This document shows, piece after piece, positions 26,646 to 34,894 of a DNA stretch of 64,000 nucleotides; positions within the stretch are counted from its first letter, which is position 1, and each line of letters begins with the position of its first letter. The DNA comes from Segetibacter sp. 3557_3 (GTDB lineage Bacteria; Bacteroidota; Bacteroidia; Chitinophagales; Chitinophagaceae). The translations under genes were made by a program, and so were the position numbers. The stretch is taken from assembly GCF_004354985.1 (NCBI RefSeq), contig NZ_SMSK01000007.1, positions 62,001 to 126,000 of the forward strand, given 5' to 3'. Below the pieces are notes generated by a model. The model was not told where the DNA came from. It saw nothing but the letters and a program-made list of their open reading frames with translations, and searched no databases.

Positions 26646-28022
26646 ATGCAAGCCTGGACGGAATACCAAACCCGCAATAAAGAACGGTTTTTAGACGAGC
26701 TCTTAAAGTTGCTGCGCATTCCCAGCATTAGCGCCAGGAGCGAGCATAAAGAAGATATGATCAGGTGTGCGGATGCGGTAAAAGAACGATTACAGCACGC
26801 CGGTATCGATAAGGTTGAGATTTTTCAAACAGCAGGACATCCCATTGTTTACGGCGAGCGTGTTTACGACTCCTCGAAGCCAACCGTGCTCGTGTACGGG
26901 CATTACGACGTGCAACCAGCAGATCCCCTTGAGCTATGGCACAGCGGACCTTTCGAGCCGGTAATTAAAGACGGAAAAATTTATGCTCGCGGCGCCTGCG
27001 ACGACAAAGGGCAGTTCTACATGCACATCAAGGCGGTTGAAACGATGGTTCAGACCAACTCGTTGCCAACAAATGTTAAGTTCATCATCGAAGGCGAAGA
27101 GGAAGTAGGGAGTCCTAACCTGGGCGACTTCATCAGGGAGAACAAAGCATTACTTGCAGCCGATGTTATTCTTATCAGCGATACCGCCATGCTCAGCCTG
27201 GAAAACCCAAGTATCGACGTGGGAGTTCGCGGCCTCACCTATATTGAAGTTGAAGTGACCGGGCCAAACCGGGACCTGCACAGTGGCGTATACGGCGGTG
27301 CAGTAGCTAATCCAATTACTATCCTGGCAAAGCTCATCGCCAGCCTGCACGACGAAAACAACCACATCACCATTCCGGGATTTTACGACGATGTCGTTAC
27401 GTCCAGCGATGCCGAACGTGCCGAAATGGCTAAAGCACCCTACGATGAAGAAGAATATAAAAAAGACCTTGGTGTAAATGAACTGTGGGGCGAAAAGGGT
27501 TACACAACAAATGAAAGAACGGGCATCCGGCCAACCCTTGAAGTTAATGGCATATGGGGAGGCTATACAGGTGAGGGTGCAAAAACGGTTCTGCCATCAA
27601 AGGCATTTGCAAAAATCAGTTGCCGGCTGGTGCCCAATCAAAAAAGTGCTGACATCACCGAATTGCTGATCAATCACCTGAATAAGATTGCCCCACCTTA
27701 TGTAACCATCAAAGCAGCTGAGCACCACGGGGGCGATCCTTATCTTACTCCTGTCGACAGCATCGAATACCAGGCAGCAGCAAAAGCAATTGAAACGGCT
27801 TTCGGCAAGTCCCCAATACCGGTCCGTGGCGGTGGCAGCATCCCGATTACGGCCTTATTCGAAAGTGAACTTGGACTAAAAACCGTTTTTCTAGGGTTTG
27901 GTCTCGACAGCGATAACCTGCATAGTCCTAACGAAAAATACGACCTGGCAAACTTTTACAAAGGCATCGAAACAATTCCGTATTTCCATAAGTACTTTGC
28001 CGAGCTCAAGCAAACAACATAG
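26646..28022 (+). CDS. M20-family metallopeptidase (dipeptidase type)
   Basis: This 458-residue dizinc peptidase resembles DapE/ArgE/CNDP-type enzymes. Metal ligands and catalytic residues are visible in YGHYDVQPAD (about 83-92), ARGACDDKGQF (about 118-128) with the bridging Asp, EGEEEVGS (about 149-156) with catalytic Glu, and a late His in LHSPNEKYD. A dimerisation domain is inserted between about 200 and 320. No signal peptide, so it is cytoplasmic and probably degrades di- or tripeptides. It appears monocistronic. Confidence 0.92.
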   Translation: MQAWTEYQTRNKERFLDELLKLLRIPSISARSEHKEDMIRCADAVKERLQHAGIDKVEIFQTAGHPIVYGERVYDSSKPTVLVYGHYDVQPADPLELWHSGPFEPVIKDGKIYARGACDDKGQFYMHIKAVETMVQTNSLPTNVKFIIEGEEEVGSPNLGDFIRENKALLAADVILISDTAMLSLENPSIDVGVRGLTYIEVEVTGPNRDLHSGVYGGAVANPITILAKLIASLHDENNHITIPGFYDDVVTSSDAERAEMAKAPYDEEEYKKDLGVNELWGEKGYTTNERTGIRPTLEVNGIWGGYTGEGAKTVLPSKAFAKISCRLVPNQKSADITELLINHLNKIAPPYVTIKAAEHHGGDPYLTPVDSIEYQAAAKAIETAFGKSPIPVRGGGSIPITALFESELGLKTVFLGFGLDSDNLHSPNEKYDLANFYKGIETIPYFHKYFAELKQTT

Positions 28023-28040
28023 TAGATACACGAACGCGCG

Positions 28041-28132
28041 TTTTTTTGGTACCGGCAGCAGATACTTTGATGAGGCTTTGCTTGCGACGCTCCGTTCAAC
28101 AGCAAAAAACATGGCAACATTTTTTTGTACAT
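28041..28132 (+). repeat. Dispersed intergenic repeat, copy 1
   Basis: The core TTGCGACGCTCCGTTCAAC at 28082-28100 recurs exactly, inverted, at 41467-41485, and with three mismatches at 50471-50489. The flanks also resemble copy 3 (T-rich stretch, then a purine-rich lead-in, then ATGGC and CAT...TTTTT). Confidence 0.6.
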
Positions 28133-28208
28133 TAGGGTAGCATAGTTGCTTCTTGAATACGATAAGAAGGCAGCTTTCCAGGAATGCATATTGTTCAAAT
28201 GATCCGTG

Positions 28209-28604
28209 ATGGCAGAACAGAAAGAGAAACTTAGAATTGACAAATACCTATGGGCAATCCGCATCTTCAAAACACGTAGCCTCGCAAGCGAGGCGTGCGA
28301 TAAAGGCAAGGTGCGGTTTCAAACGAATGGAGTTAAAGCATCAAAGCCGGTAAATGTTGGCGACGAGTACGAGATAAAAACTGAAGCAAGGAAGTGGGTG
28401 ATAAAAGTTACCGCACTGCTGCACAACCGGGTACAATACAGCGAAGCAGTCAACCATTATATCGATCTTACACCAACGGAAGACCTTGAAACAGCAAAAG
28501 TTTCGGCAGCAGCATTCCATACAGGTAAGCGACTGAGTAAAATTGGTCGACCCACCAAAAAAGAACGCCGCGACCTTGATGAATTTACTTCGGAAGACGA
28601 TTAA
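28209..28604 (+). CDS. S4-domain RNA-binding protein, Hsp15-like
   Basis: The 131-residue protein begins with an S4 domain (LRIDKYLWAIRIFKTRSLASEACDKGKV, about 7-34) and has a basic, charged C-terminus. It matches the Hsp15 family, which rescues stalled 50S subunits carrying peptidyl-tRNA. A GTG precedes the ATG by one codon; the ATG at 28209 is used. It is followed after 28 nt by the TonB-C-domain gene on the same strand. Confidence 0.88.
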   Translation: MAEQKEKLRIDKYLWAIRIFKTRSLASEACDKGKVRFQTNGVKASKPVNVGDEYEIKTEARKWVIKVTALLHNRVQYSEAVNHYIDLTPTEDLETAKVSAAAFHTGKRLSKIGRPTKKERRDLDEFTSEDD

Positions 28605-28632
28605 CGGGTGCCTGGCTAAACAAACAAGAACT

Positions 28633-29073
28633 ATGGGCTTAGCAAAAATTTTCTTTTTTATATCAGCCCTGGCATGCGCCAACTATGGCAATGCTCAAGT
28701 AACAGATTCTGCTGCGCGGTCACCAGATAGCAGCTTTGCTAAGGTAGACAAAGAAGCGAGGTTCCCGGGTGGAGCAACCGGGTGGCAAAAGTATCTTGAA
28801 CACAACCTCAGGGCCAGCCTGGCGAGCAAATACATCCGGGTTAAACGAAAAGAAGCTGGGGCTCAACAAACGGCCGTTGTTCAGTTCCTTGTAAACACCG
28901 ATGGCTCCATATCGAACGTAAAAACAGTTAACGTTGGTGCTATCCATCCTAAACTGGCAGCAGAAGCCGAACGCGTCATCAAGGCAGGACCCAAGTGGAT
29001 ACCGGCCGAACAAAATGGTAAAAAGGTGCTCTACCAGGCGATACAAAACATCATTTTCCAGGTTGGCCGATAA
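28633..29073 (+). CDS. Secreted protein with TonB C-terminal-like domain
   Basis: The 146-residue product has a signal peptide (MGLAKIFFFISALACANYGNAQ) and a domain resembling the TonB C-terminus: FPGGATGWQKYLEHNL, VVQFLVNTDGSISNVKTVN and AAEAERVIKAGPKWIPAEQNGK. It lacks a membrane anchor and proline linker, so it is not a classical energy transducer. It could be a stand-alone partner-binding domain. It is followed after 18 nt by trmD, so the S4-TonB-trmD genes may be one unit. Confidence 0.8.
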   Translation: MGLAKIFFFISALACANYGNAQVTDSAARSPDSSFAKVDKEARFPGGATGWQKYLEHNLRASLASKYIRVKRKEAGAQQTAVVQFLVNTDGSISNVKTVNVGAIHPKLAAEAERVIKAGPKWIPAEQNGKKVLYQAIQNIIFQVGR

Positions 29074-29091
29074 GCGCGTTAAGTTTGTGAT

Positions 29092-29772
29092 ATGAAAATC
29101 GACATTATCAGTGTTGTTCCTGCGCTTCTTGATAGCCCGTTTTCCCACTCAATTTTAAAACGTGCCAATGAACGCGGACTCCTAAACGTTAACGTGGTAA
29201 ATCTTCGCGACTTCAGTACCAACAAACAAAAACAGGTAGACGACTATCAATATGGTGGGGGTGCAGGAATGGTTATGATGGCCGAACCACTAGCAAACGC
29301 AATAGACCATTTACAGCAAACCACCCGCTACGACGATATCATTTACATGACACCCGATGGAACCACCTTTAATCAACAGATGGCCAACAGGCTGTCAATG
29401 AAAGAAAACCTGTTGATTATATGTGGGCATTACAAAGGCATTGATGAACGCATCAGGGAACACTATATAACAATGGAAATTTCCATTGGCGATTTCGTTT
29501 TAAGCGGGGGAGAATTGGCAGCCGCCGTTATTGTTGATGCCGTTGGCCGCCTTATTCCAGGGGTTTTAAACAACGAGACCTCTGCCCTATTCGACTCTTT
29601 CCAGGACAACCTGCTCGCACCACCCGTGTATACCCGCCCGGCTGAATTCAAAGGTTGGAAAGTACCCGATGTACTTCTGCAAGGCGATCCTAAAAAAGTA
29701 GATGATTGGCGGCATGAACAGTCACTATTGCGTACCAAAAACAGGCGCCCTGACCTCTTGCAAAATGATTGA
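29092..29772 (+). CDS. trmD: tRNA (guanine-37-N1)-methyltransferase
   Basis: The 226-residue SPOUT methyltransferase modifies G37 next to the anticodon and prevents frameshifting. The trefoil-knot motifs are present: QYGGGAGMVMMAEP (about 52-65), ICGHYKGIDER and the SAM-binding GDFVLSGGELAA. Length is normal. In many bacteria trmD sits with rpsP and rimM; here those are about 11 kb away and on the other strand. Confidence 0.97.
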   Translation: MKIDIISVVPALLDSPFSHSILKRANERGLLNVNVVNLRDFSTNKQKQVDDYQYGGGAGMVMMAEPLANAIDHLQQTTRYDDIIYMTPDGTTFNQQMANRLSMKENLLIICGHYKGIDERIREHYITMEISIGDFVLSGGELAAAVIVDAVGRLIPGVLNNETSALFDSFQDNLLAPPVYTRPAEFKGWKVPDVLLQGDPKKVDDWRHEQSLLRTKNRRPDLLQND

Positions 29773-30078
29773 TTGAATTTCAACAAACGGGTTTCATCAA
29801 ACCGCAGCCGCAGCAATGGCGGAACTGCTTACATTAGTTTGACAGCAGAAGGACTCTTCATTTCTCTATGATCCTCAACCAACTTGCAGCAATAAAACGC
29901 CTGTAGTTTGTTGATTTGCTAACTGCCGGTGCATATCCGAGGGTACAGGCCTGCGTACAAAAACAGATAACAGCTACAATCCTATCACACATAAAATCAA
30001 AAAATTCTGTCGGATTGGGGCATATCAAAGTCTTCTGTAGCACCATACCGATTACAAACTGGCGTATCTTTGAAAGAC

Positions 30079-30258
30079 AATAATCCATACCCTAAGAAGA
30101 TTCACTTGCTGAAGGCCCCCGTTTTATAATCCGGATATTCGAAAAACTAGACAATCCAACAATCCTATAAAAAGCAGATCGCATGAAGCAAATTCCGGCG
30201 ACCGTATCTGGTTAAAGGAACAAAAAAAATTAATCCCGCATTCATACGGGATTTTTTT
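30079..30258 (+). ncRNA. Candidate small RNA 1
   Basis: A perfect TAnnTTTG box (TATCTTTG, 30065-30072) is followed by about 180 nt of non-coding sequence ending in a terminator. No convincing -33 box is present. No known RNA family was recognised. Confidence 0.3.
30232..30258 (+). terminator. Orphan intrinsic terminator 1
   Basis: A stem AATCCCG / CGGGATT with an 8-nt loop is followed by seven T residues and preceded by an A-run, so it could work in both directions. It lies 460 nt from the trmD stop. Confidence 0.85.
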
Positions 30259-30412
30259 ATGCTTCGCCACTTTCGTTTTCATGTTCAATGTACAGTGTTG
30301 AGAACAGTGGTTCGGGCCAATGCTTCTCCTGTTGTTCCAGCCCGCTTTACTGCTTTTATCTCCACCTGGCTTTATTGTGTAACAACTAACCAAAATCAAC
30401 AAAATTGTCTTT

Positions 30413-30444
30413 TTTGAGCGTAATCACAAATAGTCTTATTTTCT
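30413..30444 (+). promoter_or_regulatory. Candidate promoter of small RNA 2
   Basis: TTTG at 30413-30416 and TATTTTCT at 30437-30444 are separated by 20 bases, the preferred Bacteroidota spacing. The -33 element is perfect and the -7 element matches four of six informative positions. Confidence 0.4.
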
Positions 30445-30447
30445 AAC

Positions 30448-30592
30448 ATGTTTGGAAAGAGATTTGTAAAGTAGAACCGTCGTTGCTAACCGACCGCGTG
30501 TACTGCGCCTTATTCAATATCCTATTGAACCGCTCCATTCTTCTCTGGGAAACCTTAAAAAATAAAGTCTCTCGATTATGAGAGACTTTTTT
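30448..30592 (+). ncRNA. Candidate small RNA 2
   Basis: The predicted transcript of about 145 nt starts after the promoter at 30413-30444. It contains an internal hairpin TTCAATA / TATTGAA (30513-30529, 3-nt loop) and ends at the terminator 30564-30592. No reading frame of useful length is present. I cannot assign it to a known RNA family. Confidence 0.4.
30564..30592 (+). terminator. Orphan intrinsic terminator 2
   Basis: An 8-bp stem AAGTCTCT / AGAGACTT with an 8-nt loop is followed by TTTTTT. No protein gene lies between it and the previous terminator. Confidence 0.9.
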
Positions 30593-30682
30593 GTGTCTTT
30601 TGGTGCTATAAACGTTGCTTCTTAATTGACTTGAGAATGCCAGTTACGGGCACAAGCGCAATCACGCTTGTGATCTCTTTTA

Positions 30683-33600
30683 TTAACGCTTCACACCGAT
30701 TACAGGGACCTGTTTCTCGTGAACCAGCTTATTAAATTGTACAACTTCGTTTCCTAGTACAGCCTTTAGCTCCGCAAGGTGCCGGTCGGCCTGTGCACTT
30801 AAAAATTGAAAAGCCTCCCTGGCCTGTTTCCCCGGAACATTGTATCCGCTATTGGCGTAGTCGAAAACGCCTGAGATCTTGTCGTTCAGCCGTATCGGGA
30901 AGTTCAGTACATCCTGCCCGCTTTTTGCATTTGTCTGGTACAGCGCTTCCTCTACCCTCGTCACCTTCTTCTGAATGGTATCGGCAAGCTTCTTTAGCTC
31001 GCGGCTATTTGCGGTGTCTAACCGGCCGGTGAAATCAGCCAGTTGTGAACGTACCAGGCGGATGTCCTTAATTGCTTTTTGAATTTCGCTAAACTTCTCG
31101 CTAACGTTTAATAAAAACGAAACCTGTTCATCATAATCAGCTTCGGTCATTTTATAATTTGGATCCGGTTTAATCAGGAAGGCAGTTTCAACACTGTCTT
31201 TTCCAAACCTAAACCTCGCCTTGTAATTTCCAGGTGCAGCTTTAGCAGCAGATGGACTTCCGTTCCATAATATCATTCCCTCAATGCGTTCGGGAGCAGG
31301 ATACATCATGTTCCAAACAAACCTGTTCATCCCGTTCTCAAATTCAAGCTTATCGGTGTTCTCTTTAGCATTCCGGCTAAACGTCTTAATTTCCTTTCCT
31401 TTTTTGTCGTAAATCGTTATCGAAACATTCGAGCTATCAGCAGCATTCCTGAGGTAGTAATTGAAAACAACCCCATTTGGTGGGTTCATTCCTGCATTGC
31501 GTATGGTAAGGTTTTGTGAACCTTCTGTCCTGTAAGCGTCATTTACCTTAAAAACATGCAGGTTTGTTGTAGGACGCCATCCATTCTTCTGTTGCACCAG
31601 GCTGAGATCGTCCAGTATATATATGCTTCGCCCCTGTGTTCCCACAACGAGGTCATTTTCTTTAATGGTGAGGTCGGTGATCGAAACAACCGGCAGGTTC
31701 AGTTGGAATGGTTTCCAGTTATCGCCATTGTCGTAACTGATGTACATGCCATATTCCGTTCCGCAATACAACAAACCGGGTACTTTTTTGTCTGCACGTA
31801 ATGCCCGTGTAAAGTGTATCGAGGGTATCCCAGTAGTTATCTTCTTCCATGTTTTACCATAGTCAGAGGTGCGGAAGATATATGGTGCAAAGTCGTCGCT
31901 TTTATAACGGGTTCCCACAAAATACGCTCCTCCTTTCGTAAAAGGATCTGTTTCAACACAGTTCCACATCATCCACTTTCCTGCGGCAGGCGGGGTAACG
32001 TTTTGCCAATCCTTGCCTGCGTTTCTACTAACATGTATAAGCCCGTCGTCGCTCCCGGTCCACAACAGGTCCTTCTCCAAAGAAGACTCGGTTGCGGTGA
32101 AAATCGTGCAATAGTACTCAACACTTGTGTTGTCTTTTGTTATGGGGCCACCACTTGATACCTGCTTTGTTTTGTCGTTTGTCGTCAGGTCGTGACTTAT
32201 CTCTGTCCACTGCTGCCCTTCATTTTCTGTGGCGAACAGGTGATTTCCTCCAGCGTACAATTTCTTGGGGTTGTGCGGGGAAAAGAAAACCGGGAAGTTC
32301 CATTGGAAACGATACTTAAGCACGTCAGCTCCTGCACCCATTGGATTATCCGGCCATACACTTACCGCCCTGTTTTCGCCTGTTTTGTGGTCAAGACGTG
32401 ATAGATAGCCGCCATAGTTTCCACCATAAACAATGTCGGGGTTCAGTGGGTCAGCAACAACATACCCGCTTTCAGCCCCGGCTGTCGGCTCCCAGTCACG
32501 GTCTGTAATTGCAGCTCCGTTTGTGCGGCTTAAAATACGCAGGGTAGAGTTATCCTGTTGTGCAGCCAGCACCCTATATGGAAAATGGTTATCGGTTGTT
32601 ACACGGTATAGTTGTGCGGTCGGCTGGTTATTGAGCGTACTCCAGTTTCCGCCAGCATCAAAACTCACCTGCGCACCGCCATCATCGGCTACAATCATCC
32701 TGTTTGGATCCTGCGGATCGATCCAGAGGTCGTGGTGATCGCTGTGCGGGGTTGGTATGGATTGAAAGGTCTTGCCACCATCGCGGCTCCGGTAAAACCC
32801 AACGTTGAGTGCATATACCACGTTTTCATTTTTCGGGTCCGCAAAGATTTTATTATAGTACCATGCACGCTGACGGATGTTGGCATCATCCGATTGCCTG
32901 CTCCAGGTTTCTCCACCGTCGTCGCTCCGGAACAGGCCGCCGCTTTTCGCCTCTATAATCGCCCAAACACGATCAGGATTTGCGGGGCTAACCGTAACCC
33001 CGATAATACCGATGGGTTCTTTCTTCGGCATCCCTTTTTTATCCATCAGGTTCATCCAGGTTGTTCCCCCATCAGTGCTTTTCCATAGGGCAGAACCTTC
33101 CCCGCCACTCTCAAGGCTATACGGAGTTCGTATTACCCGCCATGTGCTTGCATATAGGTTTTGCGGGTTACCCGGTTCCATAACGAGATCAATAGCACCG
33201 GCCTGTTTGTTAGCAAATAGTACACGTTGCCAGGTTTTACCTCCATTGATCGTTTTATAAACTCCGCGTTCATCATTGGGTCCAAACAGGTGACCCGAAG
33301 CCGCTACCCATACTATATCAGGATTGCGCGGGTGAATGATGATCCTGGTTATATGGCGGGTATCTCTTAAACCCATATTTTTCCAATTCCGGCCACCATC
33401 ATCACTGCGCCAAATGCCAAAGCCTTCGGCTACGTTTCCACGCATGGTATTCTCACCCTCTCCCACATAAATAACACTTTCATCACTGGGCGCTACCGCC
33501 ACTGCGCCAATTGTGCCACCAAAATATTTGTCAGATATATTTTTCCAGTTACTACCACCATCACTGGTTTTCCAAACACCACCTCCGGTAGCGCCGAAGT

Positions 33601-33799
33601 AGAAAGTATTTCTGTCCTTGTAGCTTCCCGCAACTGCCGCGCTGCGTCCACCCCGCCATGGTCCTAACAACCTATACTTAACTTTTGAATAGTACAAAGA
33701 ATCGGCATCCGCCTCCTTTTTGCCCACATTCCGTATAGTCGTTTGTCCGAAAACATTGCAAAACAAAACCACTGATGAAAGCAAGAACAGCATTTTCAT
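30683..33799 (-). CDS. Large secreted BNR / sortilin-like beta-propeller protein
   Basis: The 1038-residue product has a signal peptide (MKMLFLLSSVVLFCNVFGQ) and many BNR/Asp-box repeats of the type S-x-D-x-G-x-T-W, for example TSDGGSNWKN, SDDGGRNWKN, STDGGTTWMN, SDDGGETWSR and SRDGGKTFQS, across about residues 60-700. This pattern makes VPS10/sortilin or sialidase-like beta-propellers. The C-terminal third (about 730-1030) has an immunoglobulin-like segment and helices. No catalytic sialidase residues are recognised. From memory, such proteins are frequent in Bacteroidota and are often labelled glycosyl hydrolase without proof. Confidence 0.85.
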   Translation of the reverse strand: MKMLFLLSSVVLFCNVFGQTTIRNVGKKEADADSLYYSKVKYRLLGPWRGGRSAAVAGSYKDRNTFYFGATGGGVWKTSDGGSNWKNISDKYFGGTIGAVAVAPSDESVIYVGEGENTMRGNVAEGFGIWRSDDGGRNWKNMGLRDTRHITRIIIHPRNPDIVWVAASGHLFGPNDERGVYKTINGGKTWQRVLFANKQAGAIDLVMEPGNPQNLYASTWRVIRTPYSLESGGEGSALWKSTDGGTTWMNLMDKKGMPKKEPIGIIGVTVSPANPDRVWAIIEAKSGGLFRSDDGGETWSRQSDDANIRQRAWYYNKIFADPKNENVVYALNVGFYRSRDGGKTFQSIPTPHSDHHDLWIDPQDPNRMIVADDGGAQVSFDAGGNWSTLNNQPTAQLYRVTTDNHFPYRVLAAQQDNSTLRILSRTNGAAITDRDWEPTAGAESGYVVADPLNPDIVYGGNYGGYLSRLDHKTGENRAVSVWPDNPMGAGADVLKYRFQWNFPVFFSPHNPKKLYAGGNHLFATENEGQQWTEISHDLTTNDKTKQVSSGGPITKDNTSVEYYCTIFTATESSLEKDLLWTGSDDGLIHVSRNAGKDWQNVTPPAAGKWMMWNCVETDPFTKGGAYFVGTRYKSDDFAPYIFRTSDYGKTWKKITTGIPSIHFTRALRADKKVPGLLYCGTEYGMYISYDNGDNWKPFQLNLPVVSITDLTIKENDLVVGTQGRSIYILDDLSLVQQKNGWRPTTNLHVFKVNDAYRTEGSQNLTIRNAGMNPPNGVVFNYYLRNAADSSNVSITIYDKKGKEIKTFSRNAKENTDKLEFENGMNRFVWNMMYPAPERIEGMILWNGSPSAAKAAPGNYKARFRFGKDSVETAFLIKPDPNYKMTEADYDEQVSFLLNVSEKFSEIQKAIKDIRLVRSQLADFTGRLDTANSRELKKLADTIQKKVTRVEEALYQTNAKSGQDVLNFPIRLNDKISGVFDYANSGYNVPGKQAREAFQFLSAQADRHLAELKAVLGNEVVQFNKLVHEKQVPVIGVKR

Positions 33800-33943
33800 A
33801 TCGTTTCTGTTGAGGCCACGATGGACCATTTTAGCAAACCGGTTTTTTCACGCAATATAGTTGAAGCCTTAAACCAATTCGTTGCGTACTTAAAATTAGT
33901 AATGATGTTTAAGCAACGGCAAAACTGCCCTGCCCTTTGGCAC

Positions 33944-33973
33944 AAAAAAAGGTGTCGCTTGCGCGACACCTTT
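33944..33973 (-). terminator. Intrinsic terminator after the LolA-like gene
   Basis: Eleven-base perfect arms AAAGGTGTCGC and GCGACACCTTT with a 4-nt loop are followed on the minus strand by a run of T residues. Confidence 0.92.
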
Positions 33974-33995
33974 GACAATTGTATAAGTAAGACGA

Positions 33996-34802
33996 TTAGT
34001 TCGGCAGGTACCACTTCGGATCAATTGCCTTATTGATCTCAATATTGGTCACCTCGCTTTCGGAGTCACCCATGTGGGTTTTATAAACTACTCTTGTCGG
34101 AAATTTAATTCCGTCCACCGATTTATAGTCGCCGTATAGCGTGGTAATCTCCATTTTTTCAACACTGTTGCCCCCTGCCATTCCACCCATCATCGATCCA
34201 AAACCACTCATATTAGCAGCGATAGAACCTTTTGCATCTACCCTGTTAACAAGATTGTTAGCCTTACTGATGAAATAAGTTAACGACTGTCCCGAACCAA
34301 GGGTGTGTTTTAATTTGTAACTATCCTGGTCGTCGACTTTTTCGCTTTCCAGCAGCTCCACTTTATGTCCCTTTGCTGCATAATCAACAAGTGAAGCAAA
34401 CATGCCGGATGGGTCAGATTGGAATGCCTGGTCCTGCAGATCTTTTTGCTCCAGCTTTTGAATACCGCCTTCGGATCCCGTCATAGGATTTGCCGGAAGC
34501 ATCACATAGCCGGCAGTGTCCTTGAGCAGTACAAACATATTTATCGACTGGGGGCCAAGTTGCAGCGAAGCCTGCATTCGATAAAGTTTGTGCTTTTCCT
34601 TAAAGAATTGAAGCGGAAAATCAAGGTCCCCCATAGGTGACTTAAACTTTATAAGCTGGTTATAGTGTAAGGTTCTGATCGCATTTAATTTCTCTTTACC
34701 ACCGGAAGCTTCTATAAATTTGTTCACTACTTCGTCAGCGGTTTGCGCAGATACCGCAACCGTCAAAACCAAAGAAAGTGTAAGCAACGTAAATCGTTTC
34801 AT
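33996..34802 (-). CDS. Secreted LolA-like protein
   Basis: The 268-residue protein has a signal peptide (MKRFTLLTLSLVLTVAVSAQ) and then an opening helix TADEVVNKFIEASGGKEKLNAIRTLHY followed by long antiparallel strands, the usual look of LolA/LolB-fold (outer-membrane lipoprotein-sorting-like) proteins in Bacteroidota. A Gly/Met-rich loop (MSGFGSMMGGMAGG) sits near residue 205. The ATG at 34802 opens the signal peptide; the frame runs further up to 34847. It ends at its own terminator, and the next gene on this strand is the BNR protein. Confidence 0.75.
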   Translation of the reverse strand: MKRFTLLTLSLVLTVAVSAQTADEVVNKFIEASGGKEKLNAIRTLHYNQLIKFKSPMGDLDFPLQFFKEKHKLYRMQASLQLGPQSINMFVLLKDTAGYVMLPANPMTGSEGGIQKLEQKDLQDQAFQSDPSGMFASLVDYAAKGHKVELLESEKVDDQDSYKLKHTLGSGQSLTYFISKANNLVNRVDAKGSIAANMSGFGSMMGGMAGGNSVEKMEITTLYGDYKSVDGIKFPTRVVYKTHMGDSESEVTNIEINKAIDPKWYLPN

Positions 34803-34880
34803 GCTGTCTTTTGTATTAGTTTTCAAATATAAACGTCGGTAAGGCAATAGAACAAAAGCCGTTGAAGTTTATAACTTATT

Positions 34881-34888
34881 TATAATTG
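34881..34888 (+). promoter_or_regulatory. ade: Near-consensus -7 box at ade
   Basis: TATAATTG matches TAnnTTTG except for one base and ends six bases before the ade ATG, a layout like that of rlmN and the phosphatase gene. The -33 box is unclear. Confidence 0.3.
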
Positions 34889-34894
34889 TATACT

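Larger units (their letters stand above)
29773..30682. other. Long gene-free gap with two terminators
   Basis: This 910-base gap contains no reading frame that looks coding. It holds two strong intrinsic terminators (30232-30258 and 30564-30592) not explained by any upstream gene, each with promoter-like sequence at a fitting distance upstream. Small RNA genes are the simplest explanation. Confidence 0.55.

Noticed and set aside
30124-30402. Minus-strand frame in the long gap
   Set aside because: It crosses a strong terminator, has low-quality codon use and no recognisable domain.
30079-30592. tmRNA or RNase P RNA in the long gap
   Set aside because: The candidate transcripts are too short, and no tRNA-like ends or known conserved motifs were seen.
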